Made by a program: the position numbers and the translations under genes | Shown here: one piece after another, positions 37,527 through 51,172 of the stretch | Numbering within the stretch: the stretch's first letter is position 1 | Layout: each line of letters opens with the position of its first letter | NCBI GenBank assembly: GCA_963680875.1 | Contig: OY804580.1 | Location: forward strand, 114,331,534-114,395,533 | DNA from: Bathymodiolus brooksi | Taxonomy: Eukaryota > Mollusca > Bivalvia > Mytilida > Modiolidae | Length of the DNA: 64,000 nt | Direction: 5' to 3' | The notes under the pieces: model-generated | What the model saw: the letters and a program-made list of their open reading frames with translations, nothing else | What the model was told of the DNA's origin: nothing | The model's database searches: none

Positions 37527-40500
37527 CCATGGGGACCGGAAGGGGGTGAAAACATAGGTAAACCGTTTTATTTTAACCTACCGCCGGACATTGGTTTTAC
37601 ATTATTTACTCCAATCAAGGGGCGTATAGACAGTCTTACTGTATATATTTATAAAGCAGAGACATGTACAAATATTTTGAGGTATAATACATGTATGTCA
37701 AGCTATCCTGGAGACCGGAAGTGGACGACAATTGAACCATAATGGTTGTACAGCCGGCAATTTTGACCTACCCGACCATGGTTTTTTACTTCTGACTTGG
37801 TCCACAGGTCCTATGGAATGATCTACGGGGAATAGTTATCAAGCAGAGGCATTGACAAACGTTTTGAGGTATCATACATGTAGATCAAGCCTTCCTGAGG
37901 ACCGGAAGTTGCCTATTACGGAGCTAAAATGGGATGCCAGGACCGTGACGGATATTCCGGGTAATAACGCATATTGGTTTTTCGCATTTTTCTGGCTAAC
38001 GAAGGGCTCCAGAAATAAAAACTAAACATATATATTAAGCAGAGACCCCTGCGCACATATTTGTTAAGATATTTGGTTATTCGGGCCGCCATGGGGACCG
38101 GAAGGGGGTGAAAACATAGGTAAACCGTTTTATTTTAACCTACCGCCGGACATTGGTTTTACATTATTTATTCCAATCAAGGGGCGTATAGACAGTCTTA
38201 CTGTATATATTAATAAAGCAGAGACATGTACAAACATTTTGAGGTATAATACATGTATGTCAAGCTATCCTGGAGACCGGAAGTGGACGACAATTGAGCC
38301 ATAATGGTTGTACAGCCGGCAATTTTGACCTACCCGACCATGGTTTTTTACTTCTGACTTGGTCCACAGGTCCTATGGAATGATCTACGGGGAATAGTTA
38401 TCAAACAGAGGCATTGACAAACGTTTTGAGGTATCATACATGTAGATCAAGCCTTCCTGAGGACCGGAAGTTGCCTATTACGGAGCTAAAATGGGATGCC
38501 AGGACCGTGACGATATTTCTGGTAATAACGCATATTGGTTTTTCGCATTTTTCTGGCTAACGAAGGGCTCCAGAAATAAAAACTAAACATATATATTAAG
38601 CAGAGACCCCTGCGCACATATTTGTTAATATATTTGGTTATTCGGGCCGCCATGGGGACCGGAAGGGGGTGAAAACATAGGTAAACCGTTTTATTTTAAC
38701 CTACCGCCGGACATTGGTTTTACATTATTTACTCCAATCAAGGGGCGTATAGACAGTCTTACTGTATATATTTATAAAGCAGAGACATGTACAAACATTT
38801 TGAGGTATAATACATGTATGTCAAGCTATCCTGGAGACTATGGAATGATCTACGGGGAATAGTTATCAAGCAGAGGCATTGACAAACGTTTTGAGGTATC
38901 ATACATGTAGAACAAGCCTTCCTGAGGACCGGAAGTTGCCTATTACGGAGCTAAAATGGGATGCCAGGACCGTGACTTATATTCCGGGTAATAACGCATA
39001 TTGGTTTTTCGCATTTTTCTGGCTAACGAAGGGCTCCAGAAATAAAAACTAAACATATATATTAAGCAGAGACCCCTGCGCACATATTTGTTAAGATATT
39101 TGGTTATTCGGGCCGCCATGGGGACCGGAAGGGGGTGAAAACATAGGTAAACCGTTTTATTATAACCTACCGTCGGACATTGGTTTTACATTATTTACTC
39201 CAATCAAGGGGCGTATAGACAGTCTTACTGTATATATTTATAAAGCAGAGACATGTACAAATATTTTGAGGTATAATACATGTATATCAAGCTATCCTGG
39301 AGACCGGAAGTGGACGACAATTGAACCATAATGGTTGTACAGCCGGCAATTTTGACCTACCCGACCATGGTTTTTTACTTCTGATTTGGTCCACAGGTCC
39401 TATGGAATGATCTACGGGGAATAGTTATCAAGCAGAGGCATTGACAAACGTTTTGAGGTATCATACATGTAGATCAAGCCTTCCTGAGGACCGGAAGTTG
39501 CCTATTACGGAGCTAAAATGGGATGCCAGGACCATGACGGATTTTCCTGGTAATAACGCATATTGGTTTTTCGCATTTTTCTGGCTAACGAAGGGCTCCA
39601 GAAATAAAAACTAAACATATATATTAAGCAGAGACCCCTGCGCACATATTTGTTAAGATATTTGGTTATTCGGGCCGCCATGGGGACCGGAAGGGGGTGA
39701 AAACATAGGTAAACCGTTTTATTTTAACCTACCGCCGGACATTGGTTTTACATTATTTACTCCAATCAAGGGGCGTATAGACAGTCTTACTGTATATATT
39801 TATAAAGCAGAGACATGTACAAACATTTTGAGGTATAATACATGTATGTCAAGCTATCCTGGAGACTATGGAATGATCTACGGGGAATAGTTATCAAGCA
39901 GAGGCATTGACAAACGTTTTGAGGTATCATACATGTAGAACAAGCCTTCCTGAGGACCGGAAGTTGCCTATTACGGAGCTAAAATGGGATGCCAGGACCG
40001 TGACGGATATTCCTGGTAATAACGCATATTGGTTTTTCGCATTTTTCTGGCTAACGAAGGGCTCCAGAAATAAAAACTAAACATATATATTAAGCAGAGA
40101 CCCCTGCGCACATATTTGTTAAGATATTTGGTTATTCGGGACGCCATGGGGACCGGAAGGGGGTGAAAACATAGGTAAACCGTTTTATTTTAACCTACCG
40201 TCGGACATTGGTTTTACATTATTTACTCCAATCAAGGGGCGTATAGACAGTCTTACTGTATATATTTATAAAGCAGAGACATGTACAAATATTTTGAGGT
40301 ATAATACATGTATGTCAAGCTATCCTGGAGACCGGAAGTGGACGACAATTGAACCATAATGGTTGTACAGCCGGCAATTTTGACCTACCCGACCATGGTT
40401 TTTTACTTCTGACTTGGTCCACAGGTCCTATGGAATGATCTACGGGGAATAGTTATCAAGCAGAGGCATTGACAAACGTTTTGAGGTATCATACATGTAG

Positions 40501-40705
40501 ATCAAGCCTTCCTGAGGACCGGAAGTTGCCTATTACGGAGCTAAAATGGGATGCCAGGACCGTGACGGATATTCCTGGTAATAACGCATATTGGTTTTTC
40601 GCATTTTTCTGGCTAACGAAGGGCTCCAGAAATAAAAACTAAACATATATATTAAGCAGAGACCCCTGCGCACATATTTGTTAAGATATTTGGTTATTCG
40701 GGCCG
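37527..40705. repeat. Right arm of a six-unit duplication, offset 4206 bp
   Basis: Units start at 37527 (L), 38089 (e), 38650 (S), 39116 (L), 39678 (S) and 40144 (L). They match 33321, 33883, 34444, 34910, 35472 and 35938 at a constant offset of 4206 bp. The private GTATATCAAGC and GGATTTTCCTGG of the unit at 34910 recur at 39116. The last pair differs in its tail: 35938 has CGATATTTCTGG while 40144 has GGATATTCCTGG. Confidence 0.87.
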
Positions 40706-42854
40706 CCATGGGGACCGGAAGGGGGTGAAAACATAGGTAAACCGTTTTATTTTAACCTACCGCCGGACATTGGTTTTACATTATTTACTCCAATCAAGGG
40801 GCGTATAGACAGTCTTACTGTATATATTTATAAAGCAGAGACATGTACAAATATTTTGAGGTATAATACATGTATGTCAAGCTATCCTGGAGACCGGAAG
40901 TGGACGACAATTGAACCATAATGGTTGTACAGCCGGCAATTTTGACCTACCCGACCATGGTTTTTTACTTCTGACTTGGTCCACAGGTCCTATGGAATGA
41001 TCTACGGGGAATAGTTATCAAGCAGAGGCATTGACAAACGTTTTGAGGTATCATACATGTAGATCAAGCCTTCCTGAGGACCGGAAGTTGCCTATTACGG
41101 AGCTAAAATGGGATGCCAGGACCGTGACGGATTTTCCGGGTAATAACGCATATTGGTTTTTCGCATTTTTCTGGCTAACGAAGGGCTCCAGAAAAAAAAC
41201 TAAACATATATATTAAGCAGAGACCCCTGCGCACATATTTGTTAAGATATTTGGTTATTCGGGCCGCCATGGGGACCGGAAGGGGGTGAAAACATAGGTA
41301 AACCGTTTTATTTTAACCTACCGCCGGACATTGGTTTTACATTATTTACTCCAATCAAGGGGCGTATAGACAGTCTTACTGTATATATTTATAAAGCAGA
41401 GACATGTACAAACATTTTGAGGTATAATACATGTATGTCAAGCTATCCTGGAGACTATGGAATGATCTACGGGGAATAGTTATCAAGCAGAGGCATTGAC
41501 AAACGTTTTGAGGTATCATACATGTAGAACAAGCCTTCCTGAGGACCGGAAGTTGCCTATTACGGAGCTAAAATGGGATGCCAGGACCGTGACTTATATT
41601 CCTGGTAATAACGCATATTGGTTTTTCGCATTTTTCTGGCTAACGAAGGGCTCCAGAAATAAAAACTAAACATATATATTAAGCAGAGACCCCTGCGCAC
41701 ATATTTGTTAAGATATTTGGTTATTCGGGCCGCCATGGGGACCGGAAGGGGTGAAAACATAGGTAAACCGTTTTATTTTAACCTACCGTCGGACATTGGT
41801 TTTACATTATTTACTCCAATCAAGGGGCGTATAGACAGTCTTACTGTATATATTTATAAAGCAGAGACATGTACAAATATTTTGAGGTATAATACATGTA
41901 TGTCAAGCTATCCTGGAGACCGGAAGTGGACGACAATTGAACCATAATGGTTGTACAGCCGGCAATTTTGACCTACCCGACCATGGTTGTTTACTTCTGA
42001 CTTGGTCCACAGGTCCTATGGAATGATCTACGGGGAATAGTTATCAAGCAGAGGCATTGCCAAACGTTTTGAGGTATCATACATGTAGAACAAGCCTTCC
42101 TGAGGACCGGAAGTTTCCTATTACGGAGCTAAAATGGGATGCCAGGACCGTGACGGATATTCCTGGTAATAACGCATATTGGTTTTTCGCATTTTTCTGG
42201 CTAACGAAGGGCTCCAGAAATAAAAACTAAACATATATATTAAGCAGAGACCCCTGCGCACATATTTGTTAAGATATTTGGTTATTCGGGCCGCCATGGG
42301 GACCGGAAGGGGGTGAAAACATAGGTAAACCGTTTTATTTTAACCTACCGCCGGACATTGGTTTTACATTATTTACTCCAATCAAGGGGCGTATAGACAG
42401 TCTTACTGTATATATTAATAAAGCAGAGACATGTACAAACATTTTGAGGTATAATACATGTATGTCAAGCTATCCTGGAGACCGGAAGTGGACGACAATT
42501 GAGCCATAATGGTTGTACAGCCGGCAATTTTGACCTACCCGACCATGGTTTTTTACTTCTGACTTGGTCCACAGGTCCTATGGAATGATCTACGGGGAAT
42601 AGTTATCAAACAGAGGCATTGACAAACGTTTTGAGGTATCATACATGTAGATCAAGCCTTCCTGAGGACCGGAAGTTGCCTATTACGGAGCTAAAATGGG
42701 ATGCCAGGACCGTGACGATATTTCTGGTAATAACGCATATTGGTTTTTCGCATTTTTCTGGCTAACGAAGGGCTCCAGAAATAAAAACTAAACATATATA
42801 TTAAGCAGAGACCCCTGCGCACATATTTGTTAAGATATTTGGTTATTCGGGCCG
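40706..42854. repeat. Mixed block L-S-L-e with single-base-deletion units
   Basis: Units start at 40706 (L, 561 bp; AGAAAAAAAAC replaces AGAAATAAAAAC), 41267 (S), 41733 (L, 561 bp; AAGGGGTG with one G fewer) and 42294 (e, 561 bp; CGATATTTCTGG). The unit at 41733 is the only long unit with the S-type GTAGAACAAGCC. It also has GCCAAACG, GGTTGTTTAC and GAAGTTTCC. These one-base losses create the short chance reading frames noted elsewhere. Confidence 0.87.
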
Positions 42855-45472
42855 CCATGGGGACCGGAAGGGGGTGAAAACATAGGTAAACCGTTTTATT
42901 TTAACCTACCGCCGGACATTGGTTTTACATTATTTACTCCAATCAAGGGGCGTATAGACAGTCTTACTGTATATATTTATAAAGCAGAGACATGTACAAA
43001 CATTTTGAGGTATAATACATGTATGTCAAGCTATCCTGGAGACTATGGAATGATCTACGGGGAATAGTTATCAAGCAGAGGCATTGACAAACGTTTTGAG
43101 GTATCATACATGTAGAACAAGCCTTCCTGAGGACCGGAAGTTGCCTATTACGGAGCTAAAATGGGATGCCAGGACCGTGACGGATATTCCTGGTAATAAC
43201 GCATATTGGTTTTTCGCATTTTTCTGGCTAACGAAGGGCTCCAGAAATAAAAACTAAACATATATATTAAGCAGAGACCCCTGCGCACATATTTGTTAAG
43301 ATATTTGGTTATTCGGGCCGCCATGGGGACCGGAAGGGGGTGAAAACATAGGTAAACCGTTTTATTTTAACCTACCGCCGGACATTGGTTTTACATTATT
43401 TACTCCAATCAAGGGGCGTATAGACAGTCTTACTGTATATATTTATAAAGCAGAGACATGTACAAATATTTTGAGGTATAATACATGTATGTCAAGCTAT
43501 CCTGGAGACCGGAAGTGGACGACAATTGAACCATAATGGTTGTACAGCCGGCAATTTTGACCTACCCGACCATGGTTTTTTACTTCTGACTTGGTCCACA
43601 GGTCCTATGGAATGATCTACGGGGAATAGTTATCAAGCAGAGGCATTGACAAACGTTTTGAGGTATCATACATGTAGATCAAGCCTTCCTGAGGACCGGA
43701 AGTTGCCTATTACGGAGCTAAAATGGGATGCCAGGACCGTGACGGATTTTCCGGGTAATAACGCATATTGGTTTTTCGCATTTTTCTGGCTAACGAAGGG
43801 CTCCAGAAATAAAAACTAAACATATATATTAAGCAGAGACCCCTGCGCACATATTTGTTAAGATATTTGGTTATTCGGGCCGCCATGGGGACCGGAAGGG
43901 GGTGAAAACATAGGTAAACCATTTTATTTTAATCTACCGCCGGACATTGGTTTTACATTATTTACTCCAATCAAGGGGCGTATAGACAGTCTTACTGTAT
44001 ATATTTATAAAGCAGAGACATGTACAAACATTTTGAGGTATAATACATGTATGTCAAGCTATCCTGGAGACTATGGAATGATCTACGGGGAATAGTTATC
44101 AAGCAGAGGCATTGACAAACGTTTTGAGGTATCATACATGTAGAACAAGCCTTCCTGAGGACCGGAAGTTGCCTATTACGGAGCTAAAATGGGATGCCAG
44201 GACCGTGACTTATATTCCGGGTAATAACGCATATTGGTTTTTCGCATTTTTCTGGCTAACGAAGGGCTCCAGAAATAAAAACTAAACATATAAATTAAGC
44301 AGAGACCCCTGCGCACATATTTGTTAAGATATTTGGTTATTCGGGCCGCCATGGGGACCGGAAGGGGGTGAAAACATAGGTAAACCGTTTTATTTTAACC
44401 TACCGTCGGACATTGGTTTTACATTATTTACTCCAACAAAGGGGCGTATAGACAGTCTTACTGTATATATTTATAAAGCAGAGACATGTACAAATATTTT
44501 GAGGTATAATACATGTATGTCAAGCTATCCTGGAGACCGGAAGTGGACGACAATTGAACCATAATGGTTGTACAGCCGGCAATTTTGACCTACCCGACCA
44601 TGGTTTTTTACTTCTGACTTGGTCCACAGGTCCTATGGAATGATCTACGGGGAATAGTTATCAAGCAGAGGCATTGACAAACGTTTTGAGGTATCATACA
44701 TGTAGATCAAGCCTTCCTGAGGACCGGAAGTTGCCTATTACGGAGCTAAAATGGGATGCCAGGACCCTGACGGATTTTCCGGGTAATAACGCATATTGGT
44801 TTTTCGCATTTTTCTGGCTAACGAAGGGCTCCAGAAATAAAAACTAAACATATATATTAAGCAGAGACCCCTGCGCACATATTTGTTAAGATATTTGGTT
44901 ATTCGGGCCGCCATGGGGACCGGAAGGGGGTGAAAACATAGGTAAACCGTTTTATTTTAACCTACCGCCGGACATTGGTTTTACATTATTTACTCCAATC
45001 AAGGGGCGTATAGACAGTCTTACTGTATATATTAATAAAGCAGAGACATGTACAAACATTTTGAGGTATAATACATGTATGTCAAGCTATCCTGGAGACC
45101 GGAAGTGGACGACAATTGAGCCATAATGGTTGTACAGCCGGCAATTTTGACCTACCCGACCATGGTTTTTTACTTCTGACTTGGTCCACAGGTCCTATGG
45201 AATGATCTACGGGGAATAGTTATCAAGCAGAGGCATTGACAAACGTTTTGAGGTATCATACATGTAGATCAAGCCTTCGTGAGGACCGGAAGTTGCCTAT
45301 TACGGAGCTAAAATGGGATGCCAGGACCGTGACGGATATTCCGGGTAATAACGCATATTGGTTTTTCGCATTTTTCTGGCTAACGAAGGGCTCCAGAAAT
45401 AAAAACTAAACATATATATTAAGCAGAGACCCCTGCGCACATATTTGTTAAGATATTTGGTTATTCGGGCCG
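42855..45472. repeat. Second pentamer HOR, copy 1 (2618 bp: S-L-S-L-b/e)
   Basis: Units start at 42855 (S), 43321 (L), 43883 (S), 44349 (L) and 44911 (L with AATAAAG, GAGCC, CGTGAG). Markers shared only with copy 2 include AAACCATTTTATT and CATATAAATTAAG in the S at 43883 and CCAACAAAGG in the L at 44349. The composition differs from the 2713-bp pentamer because it has two S units. GACCCTGACGG near 44763 is private. Confidence 0.92.
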
Positions 45473-48090
45473 CCATGGGGACCGGAAGGGGGTGAAAACA
45501 TAGGTAAACCGTTTTATTTTAACCTACCGCCGGACATTGGTTTTACATTATTTACTCCAATCAAGGGGCGTATAGACAGTCTTACTGTATATATTTATAA
45601 AGCAGAGACATGTACAAACATTTTGAGGTATAATACATGTATGTCAAGCTATCCTGGAGACTATGGAATGATCTACGGGGAATAGTTATCAAGCAGAGGC
45701 ATTGACAAACGTTTTGAGGTATCATACATGTAGAACAAGCCTTCCTGAGGACCGGAAGTTGCCTATTACGGAGCTAAAATGGGATGCCAGGACCGTGACG
45801 GATATTCCTGGTAATAACGCATATTGGTTTTTCGCATTTTTCTGGCTAACGAAGGGCTCCAGAAATAAAAACTAAACATATATATTAAGCAGAGACCCCT
45901 GCGCACATATTTGTTAAGATATTTGGTTATTCGGGCCGCCATGGGGACCGGAAGGGGGTGAAAACATAGGTAAACCGTTTTATTTTAACCTACCGCCGGA
46001 CATTGGTTTTACATTATTTACTCCAATCAAGGGGCGTATAGACAGTCTTACTGTATATATTTATAAAGCAGAGACATGTACAAATATTTTGAGGTATAAT
46101 ACATGTATGTCAAGCTATCCTGGAGACCGGAAGTGGACGACAATTGAACCATAATGGTTGTACAGCCGGCAATTTTGACCTACCCGACCATGGTTTTTTA
46201 CTTCTGACTTGGTCCACAGGTCCTATGGAATGATCTACGGGGAATAGTTATCAAGCAGAGGCATTGACAAACGTTTTGAGGTATCATACATGTAGATCAA
46301 GCCTTCCTGAGGACCGGAAGTTGCCTATTACGGAGCTAAAATGGGATGCCAGGACCGTGACGGATTTTCCGGGTAATAACGCATATTGGTTTTTCGCATT
46401 TTTCTGGCTAACGAAGGGCTCCAGAAATAAAAACTAAACATATATATTAAGCAGAGACCCCTGCGCACATATTTGTTAAGATATTTGGTTATTCGGGCCG
46501 CCATGGGGACCGGAAGGGGGTGAAAACATAGGTAAACCATTTTATTTTAATCTACCGCCGGACATTGGTTTTACATTATTTACTCCAATCAAGGGGCGTA
46601 TAGACAGTCTTACTGTATATATTTATAAAGCAGAGACATGTACAAACATTTTGAGGTATAATACATGTATGTCAAGCTATCCTGGAGACTATGGAATGAT
46701 CTACGGGGAATAGTTATCAAGCAGAGGCATTGACAAACGTTTTGAGGTATCATACATGTAGAACAAGCCTTCCTGAGGACCGGAAGTTGCCTATTACGGA
46801 GCTAAAATGGGATGCCAGGACCGTGACTTATATTCCGGGTAATAACGCATATTGGTTTTTCGCATTTTTCTGGCTAACGAAGGGCTCCAGAAATAAAAAC
46901 TAAACATATAAATTAAGCAGAGACCCCTGCGCACATATTTGTTAAGATATTTGGTTATTCGGGCCGCCATGGGGACCGGAAGGGGGTGAAAACATAGGTA
47001 AACCGTTTTATTTTAACCTACCGTCGGACATTGGTTTTACATTATTTACTCCAACAAAGGGGCGTATAGACAGTCTTACTGTATATATTTATAAAGCAGA
47101 GACATGTACAAATATTTTGAGGTATAATACATGTATGTCAAGCTATCCTGGAGACCGGAAGTGGACGACAATTGAACCATAATGGTTGTACAGCCGGCAA
47201 TTTTGACCTACCCGACCATGGTTTTTTACTTCTGACTTGGTCCACAGGTCCTATGGAATGATCTACGGGGAATAGTTATCAAGCAGAGGCATTGACAAAC
47301 GTTTTGAGGTATCATACATGTAGATCAAGCCTTCCTGAGGACCGGAAGTTGCCTATTACGGAGCTAAAATGGGATGCCAGGACCGTGACGGATTTTCCGG
47401 GTAATAACGCATATTGGTTTTTCGCATTTTTCTGGCTAACGAAGGGCTCCAGAAATAAAAACTAAACATATATATTAAGCAGAGACCCCTGCGCACATAT
47501 TTGTTAAGATATTTGGTTATTCGGGCCGCCATGGAGACCGGAAGGGGGTGAAAACATAGGTAAACCGTTTTATTTTAACCTACCGCCGGACATTGGTTTT
47601 ACATTATTTACTCCAATCAAGGGGCGTATAGACAGTCTTACTGTATATATTAATAAAGCAGAGACATGTACAAACATTTTGAGGTATAATACATGTATGT
47701 CAAGCTATCCTGGAGACCGGAAGTGGACGACAATTGAGCCATAATGGTTGTACAGCCGGCAATTTTGACCTACCCGACCATGGTTTTTTACTTCTGACTT
47801 GGTCCACAGGTCCTATGGAATGATCTACGGGGAATAGTTATCAAGCAGAGGCATTGACAAACGTTTTGAGGTATCATACATGTAGATCAAGCCTTCGTGA
47901 GGACCGGAAGTTGCCTATTACGGAGCTAAAATGGGATGCCAGGACCGTGACGGATATTCCGGGTAATAACGCATATTGGTTTTTCGCATTTTTCTGGCTA
48001 ACGAAGGGCTCCAGAAATAAAAACTAAACATATATATTAAGCAGAGACCCCTGCGCACATATTTGTTAAGATATTTGGTTATTCGGGCCG
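45473..48090. repeat. Second pentamer HOR, copy 2 (2618 bp)
   Basis: Units start at 45473 (S), 45939 (L), 46501 (S), 46967 (L) and 47529 (L). Every unit matches the one 2618 bp upstream, including AAACCATTTTATT, CATATAAATTAAG and CCAACAAAGG. The last unit opens CCATGGAGACC instead of CCATGGGGACC. Confidence 0.92.
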
Positions 48091-51000
48091 CCATGGCGAC
48101 CGGAAGGGGGTGAAAACATAGGTAAACCGTTTTATTTTAATCTACCGCCGGACATTGGTTTTACATTATTTACTCCAATCAAGGGGCGTATAGACAGTCT
48201 TACTGTATATATTTATAAAGCAGAGACATGTACAAATATTTTGAGGTATAATACATGTATGTCAAGCTATCCTGGAGACTATGGAATGATCTACGGGGAA
48301 TAGTTATCAAGCAGAGGCATTGCCAAACGTTTTGAGGTATCATACATGTAGAACAAGCCTTCCTGAGGACCGGAAGTTGCCTATTAAGGAGCTAAAATGG
48401 GATGCCAGGACCGTGACGGATATTCCGGGTAATAACGCATATTGGTTTTTCGCATTTTTCTGGCTAACGAAGGGCTCCAGAAATAAAAACTAAACATATA
48501 TATTAAGCAGAGACCCCTGCGCACATATTTGTTAAGATATTTGGTTATTCAGGCCGCCATGGGGACCGGAAGGGGGTGAAAACATAGGTAAACCGTTTTA
48601 TTTTAACCTACCGCCGGACATTGGTTTTACAATATTTACTCCAATCAAGGGGCGTATAGACAGTCTTACTGTATATATTTATAAAGCAGAGACATGTACA
48701 AACATTTTGAGGTATAATACATGTATGTCAAGCTATCCTGGAGACTATGGAATGATCTACGGGGAATAGTTATCAAGCAGAGGCATTGACAAACGTTTTG
48801 AGGTATCATACATGTAGAACAAGCCTTCCTGAGGACCGGAAGTTGCCTATTACGGAGCTAAAATGGGATGCCAGGACCGTGACTTATATTCCTGGTAATA
48901 ACGCATATTGGTTTTTCGCATTTTTCTGGCTAACGAAGGGCTCCAGAAATAAAAACTAAACATATATATTAAGCAGAGACCCCTGCGCACATATTTGTTA
49001 AGATATTTGGTTATTCGGGCCGCCATGGGGACCGGAAGGGGGTGAAAACATAGGTAAACCGTTTTATTTTAACCTACCGCCGGACATTGGTTTTACATTA
49101 TTTACTCCAATCAAGGGGCGTATAGACAGTCTTACTGTATATATTTATAAAGCAGAGACATGTACAAACATTTTGAGGTATAATACATGTATGTCAATCT
49201 ATCCTGGAGACCGGAAGTGGACGACAATTGAACCATAATGGTTGTACAGCGGCAATTTTGACCTACCCGACCATGGTTTTTTACTTCTGACTTGGTCCAC
49301 AGGTCCTATGGAATGATCTACGGGGAATAGTTATCAAGCAGAGGCATTGACAAACATTTTGAGGTATCATACATGTAGATCAAGCCTTCCTGAGGACCGG
49401 AAGTTGCCTATTACGGAGCTAAAATGGGATGCCAGGACCGTGACGGATTTTCCGGGTAATAACGCATATTGGTTTTTCGCATTTTTCTGGCTAACGAAGG
49501 GCTCCAGAAATAAAAACTAAACATATATATTAAGCAGAGACCCCTGCGCACATATTTGTTAAGGTATTTGGTTTTTCGGGCCGCCATGGGGACCGGAAGG
49601 GGGTGAAAACATAGGTAAACCGTTTTATTTTAACCTACCGCCGGACATTGGTTTTACATTATTTACTCCAATCAAGGGGCGTATAGACAGTCTTACTGTA
49701 TATATTGATAAGGCAGAGACATGTACAAACATTTTGAGGTATAATACATGTATGTCAAGCTATCCTGGAGACCGGAAGTGGACGACAATTGAGCCATAAT
49801 GGTTGTACAGCCGGCAATTTTGACCTACCCGACCATGGTTTTTTACTTCTGACTTGGTCCACAGGTCCTATGGAATGATCTACGGGGAATAGTTATCAAG
49901 CAGAGGCATTGACAAACGTTTTGAGGTATCATACATGTAGATCAAGCCTTCGTGAGGACCGGAAGTTGCCTATTACGGAGCTAAAATGGGATGCCAGGAC
50001 CGTGACGGATATTCCGGGTAATAACGCATATTGGTTTTTCGCATTTTTCTGGCTAACGAAGGGCTCCAGAAATAAAAACTAAACATATATATTAAGCAGA
50101 GACCCCTGCGCACATATTTGTTAAGATATTTGGTTATTCGGGCCGCCATGGGGACCGGAAGGGGGTGAAAACATAGGTAAACCGTTTTATTTTAACCTAC
50201 CGCCGGACATTGGTTTTACATTATTTACTCCAATCAAGGGGCGTATAGACAGTCTTACTGTATATATTTATAAAGCAGAGACATGTACAAACAATTTGAG
50301 GTATAATACATGTATGTCAAGCTATCCTGGAGACTATGGAATGATCTACGGGGAATAGTTATCAAGCAGAGGCATTGCCAAACGTTTTGAGGTATCATAC
50401 ATGTAGAACAAGCCTTCCTGAGGACCGGAAGTTGCCTATTACGGAGCTAAAATGGGATGCCAGGACCGTGACGGATATTCCTGGTAATAACGCATATTGG
50501 TTTTTCGCATTTTTCTGGCTAACGAAGGGCTCCAGAAATAAAAACTAAACATATATATTAAGCAGAGACCCCTGCGCACATATTTGTTAAGATATTTGGT
50601 TATTCGGGCCGCCATGGGGACCGGAAGGGGGTGAAAACATAGGTAAACCGTTTTATTTTAACCTACCGCCGGACATTGGTTTTACATTATTTACTCCAAT
50701 CAAGGGGCGTATAGATAGTCTTACTGTATATATTAATAAAGCAGAGACATGTACAAACATTTTGAGGTATAATACATGTATGTCAAGCTATCCTGGAGAC
50801 CGGAAGTGGACGACAATTGAGCCATAATGGTTGTACAGCCGGCAATTTTGACCTACCCGACCATGGTTTTTTACTTCTGACTTGGTCCACAGGTCCTATG
50901 GAATGATCTACGGGGAATAGTTATCAAACAGAGGCATTGACAAACGTTTTGAGGTATCATACATGTAGATCAAGCCTTCCTGAGGACCGGAAGTTGCCTA

Positions 51001-51172
51001 TTACGGAGCTAAAATGGGATGCCAGGACCGTGACGATATTTCTGGTAATAACGCATATTGGTTTTTCGCATTTTTCTGGCTAACGAAGGGCTCCAGAAAT
51101 AAAAACTAAACATATATATTAAGCAGAGACCCCTGCGCACATATTTGTTAAGATATTTGGTTATTCGGGCCG
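48091..51172. repeat. Irregular S-S-L-L-S-L block rich in private changes
   Basis: Units start at 48091 (S, CCATGGCGACC, GCCAAACG, CTATTAAGGAG), 48557 (S, preceded by ATTCAGGCC, ACAATATTTACTCC), 49023 (L, 561 bp; TCAATCTATCC, CAGCGGC, AAACATTTTGAGG), 49584 (L; ATTGATAAGGCAG), 50146 (S; ACAATTTGAGG) and 50612 (L/e, 561 bp; ATAGATAGTC). Two S units are adjacent here. The density of unit-specific changes is higher than in neighbouring blocks, so this stretch appears less recently homogenised. Confidence 0.87.

Noticed and set aside
41031..41216. Plus-strand frame of 61 codons in subunit B
   Set aside because: It needs a TTG start. It exceeds the usual 57 codons only because AGAAAAAAAAC has lost one base relative to other units, shifting past the normal TAA. 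The same sequence is closed in neighbouring copies.
41560..41760. Minus-strand frame of 66 codons
   Set aside because: It is created by the one-G deletion in AAGGGGTG, which joins an upstream ATG to a frame of about 58 codons that is present antisense in many units. It is a repeat artefact with no coding signal.
41705..41947. Plus-strand frame of 80 codons across subunits C and A
   Set aside because: It needs a TTG start and the same one-G deletion. Units with the normal G-run stop after six codons from the internal ATG.
43710..43922. Minus-strand frame of 70 codons
   Set aside because: The start comes from the private AAACCATTTT change, which makes an antisense ATG. The rest is the common antisense chance frame.
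46328..46540. Minus-strand frame of 70 codons
   Set aside because: This is the HOR copy of the frame at 43710-43922, 2618 bp downstream. Its identity reflects DNA duplication, not selection on a protein.
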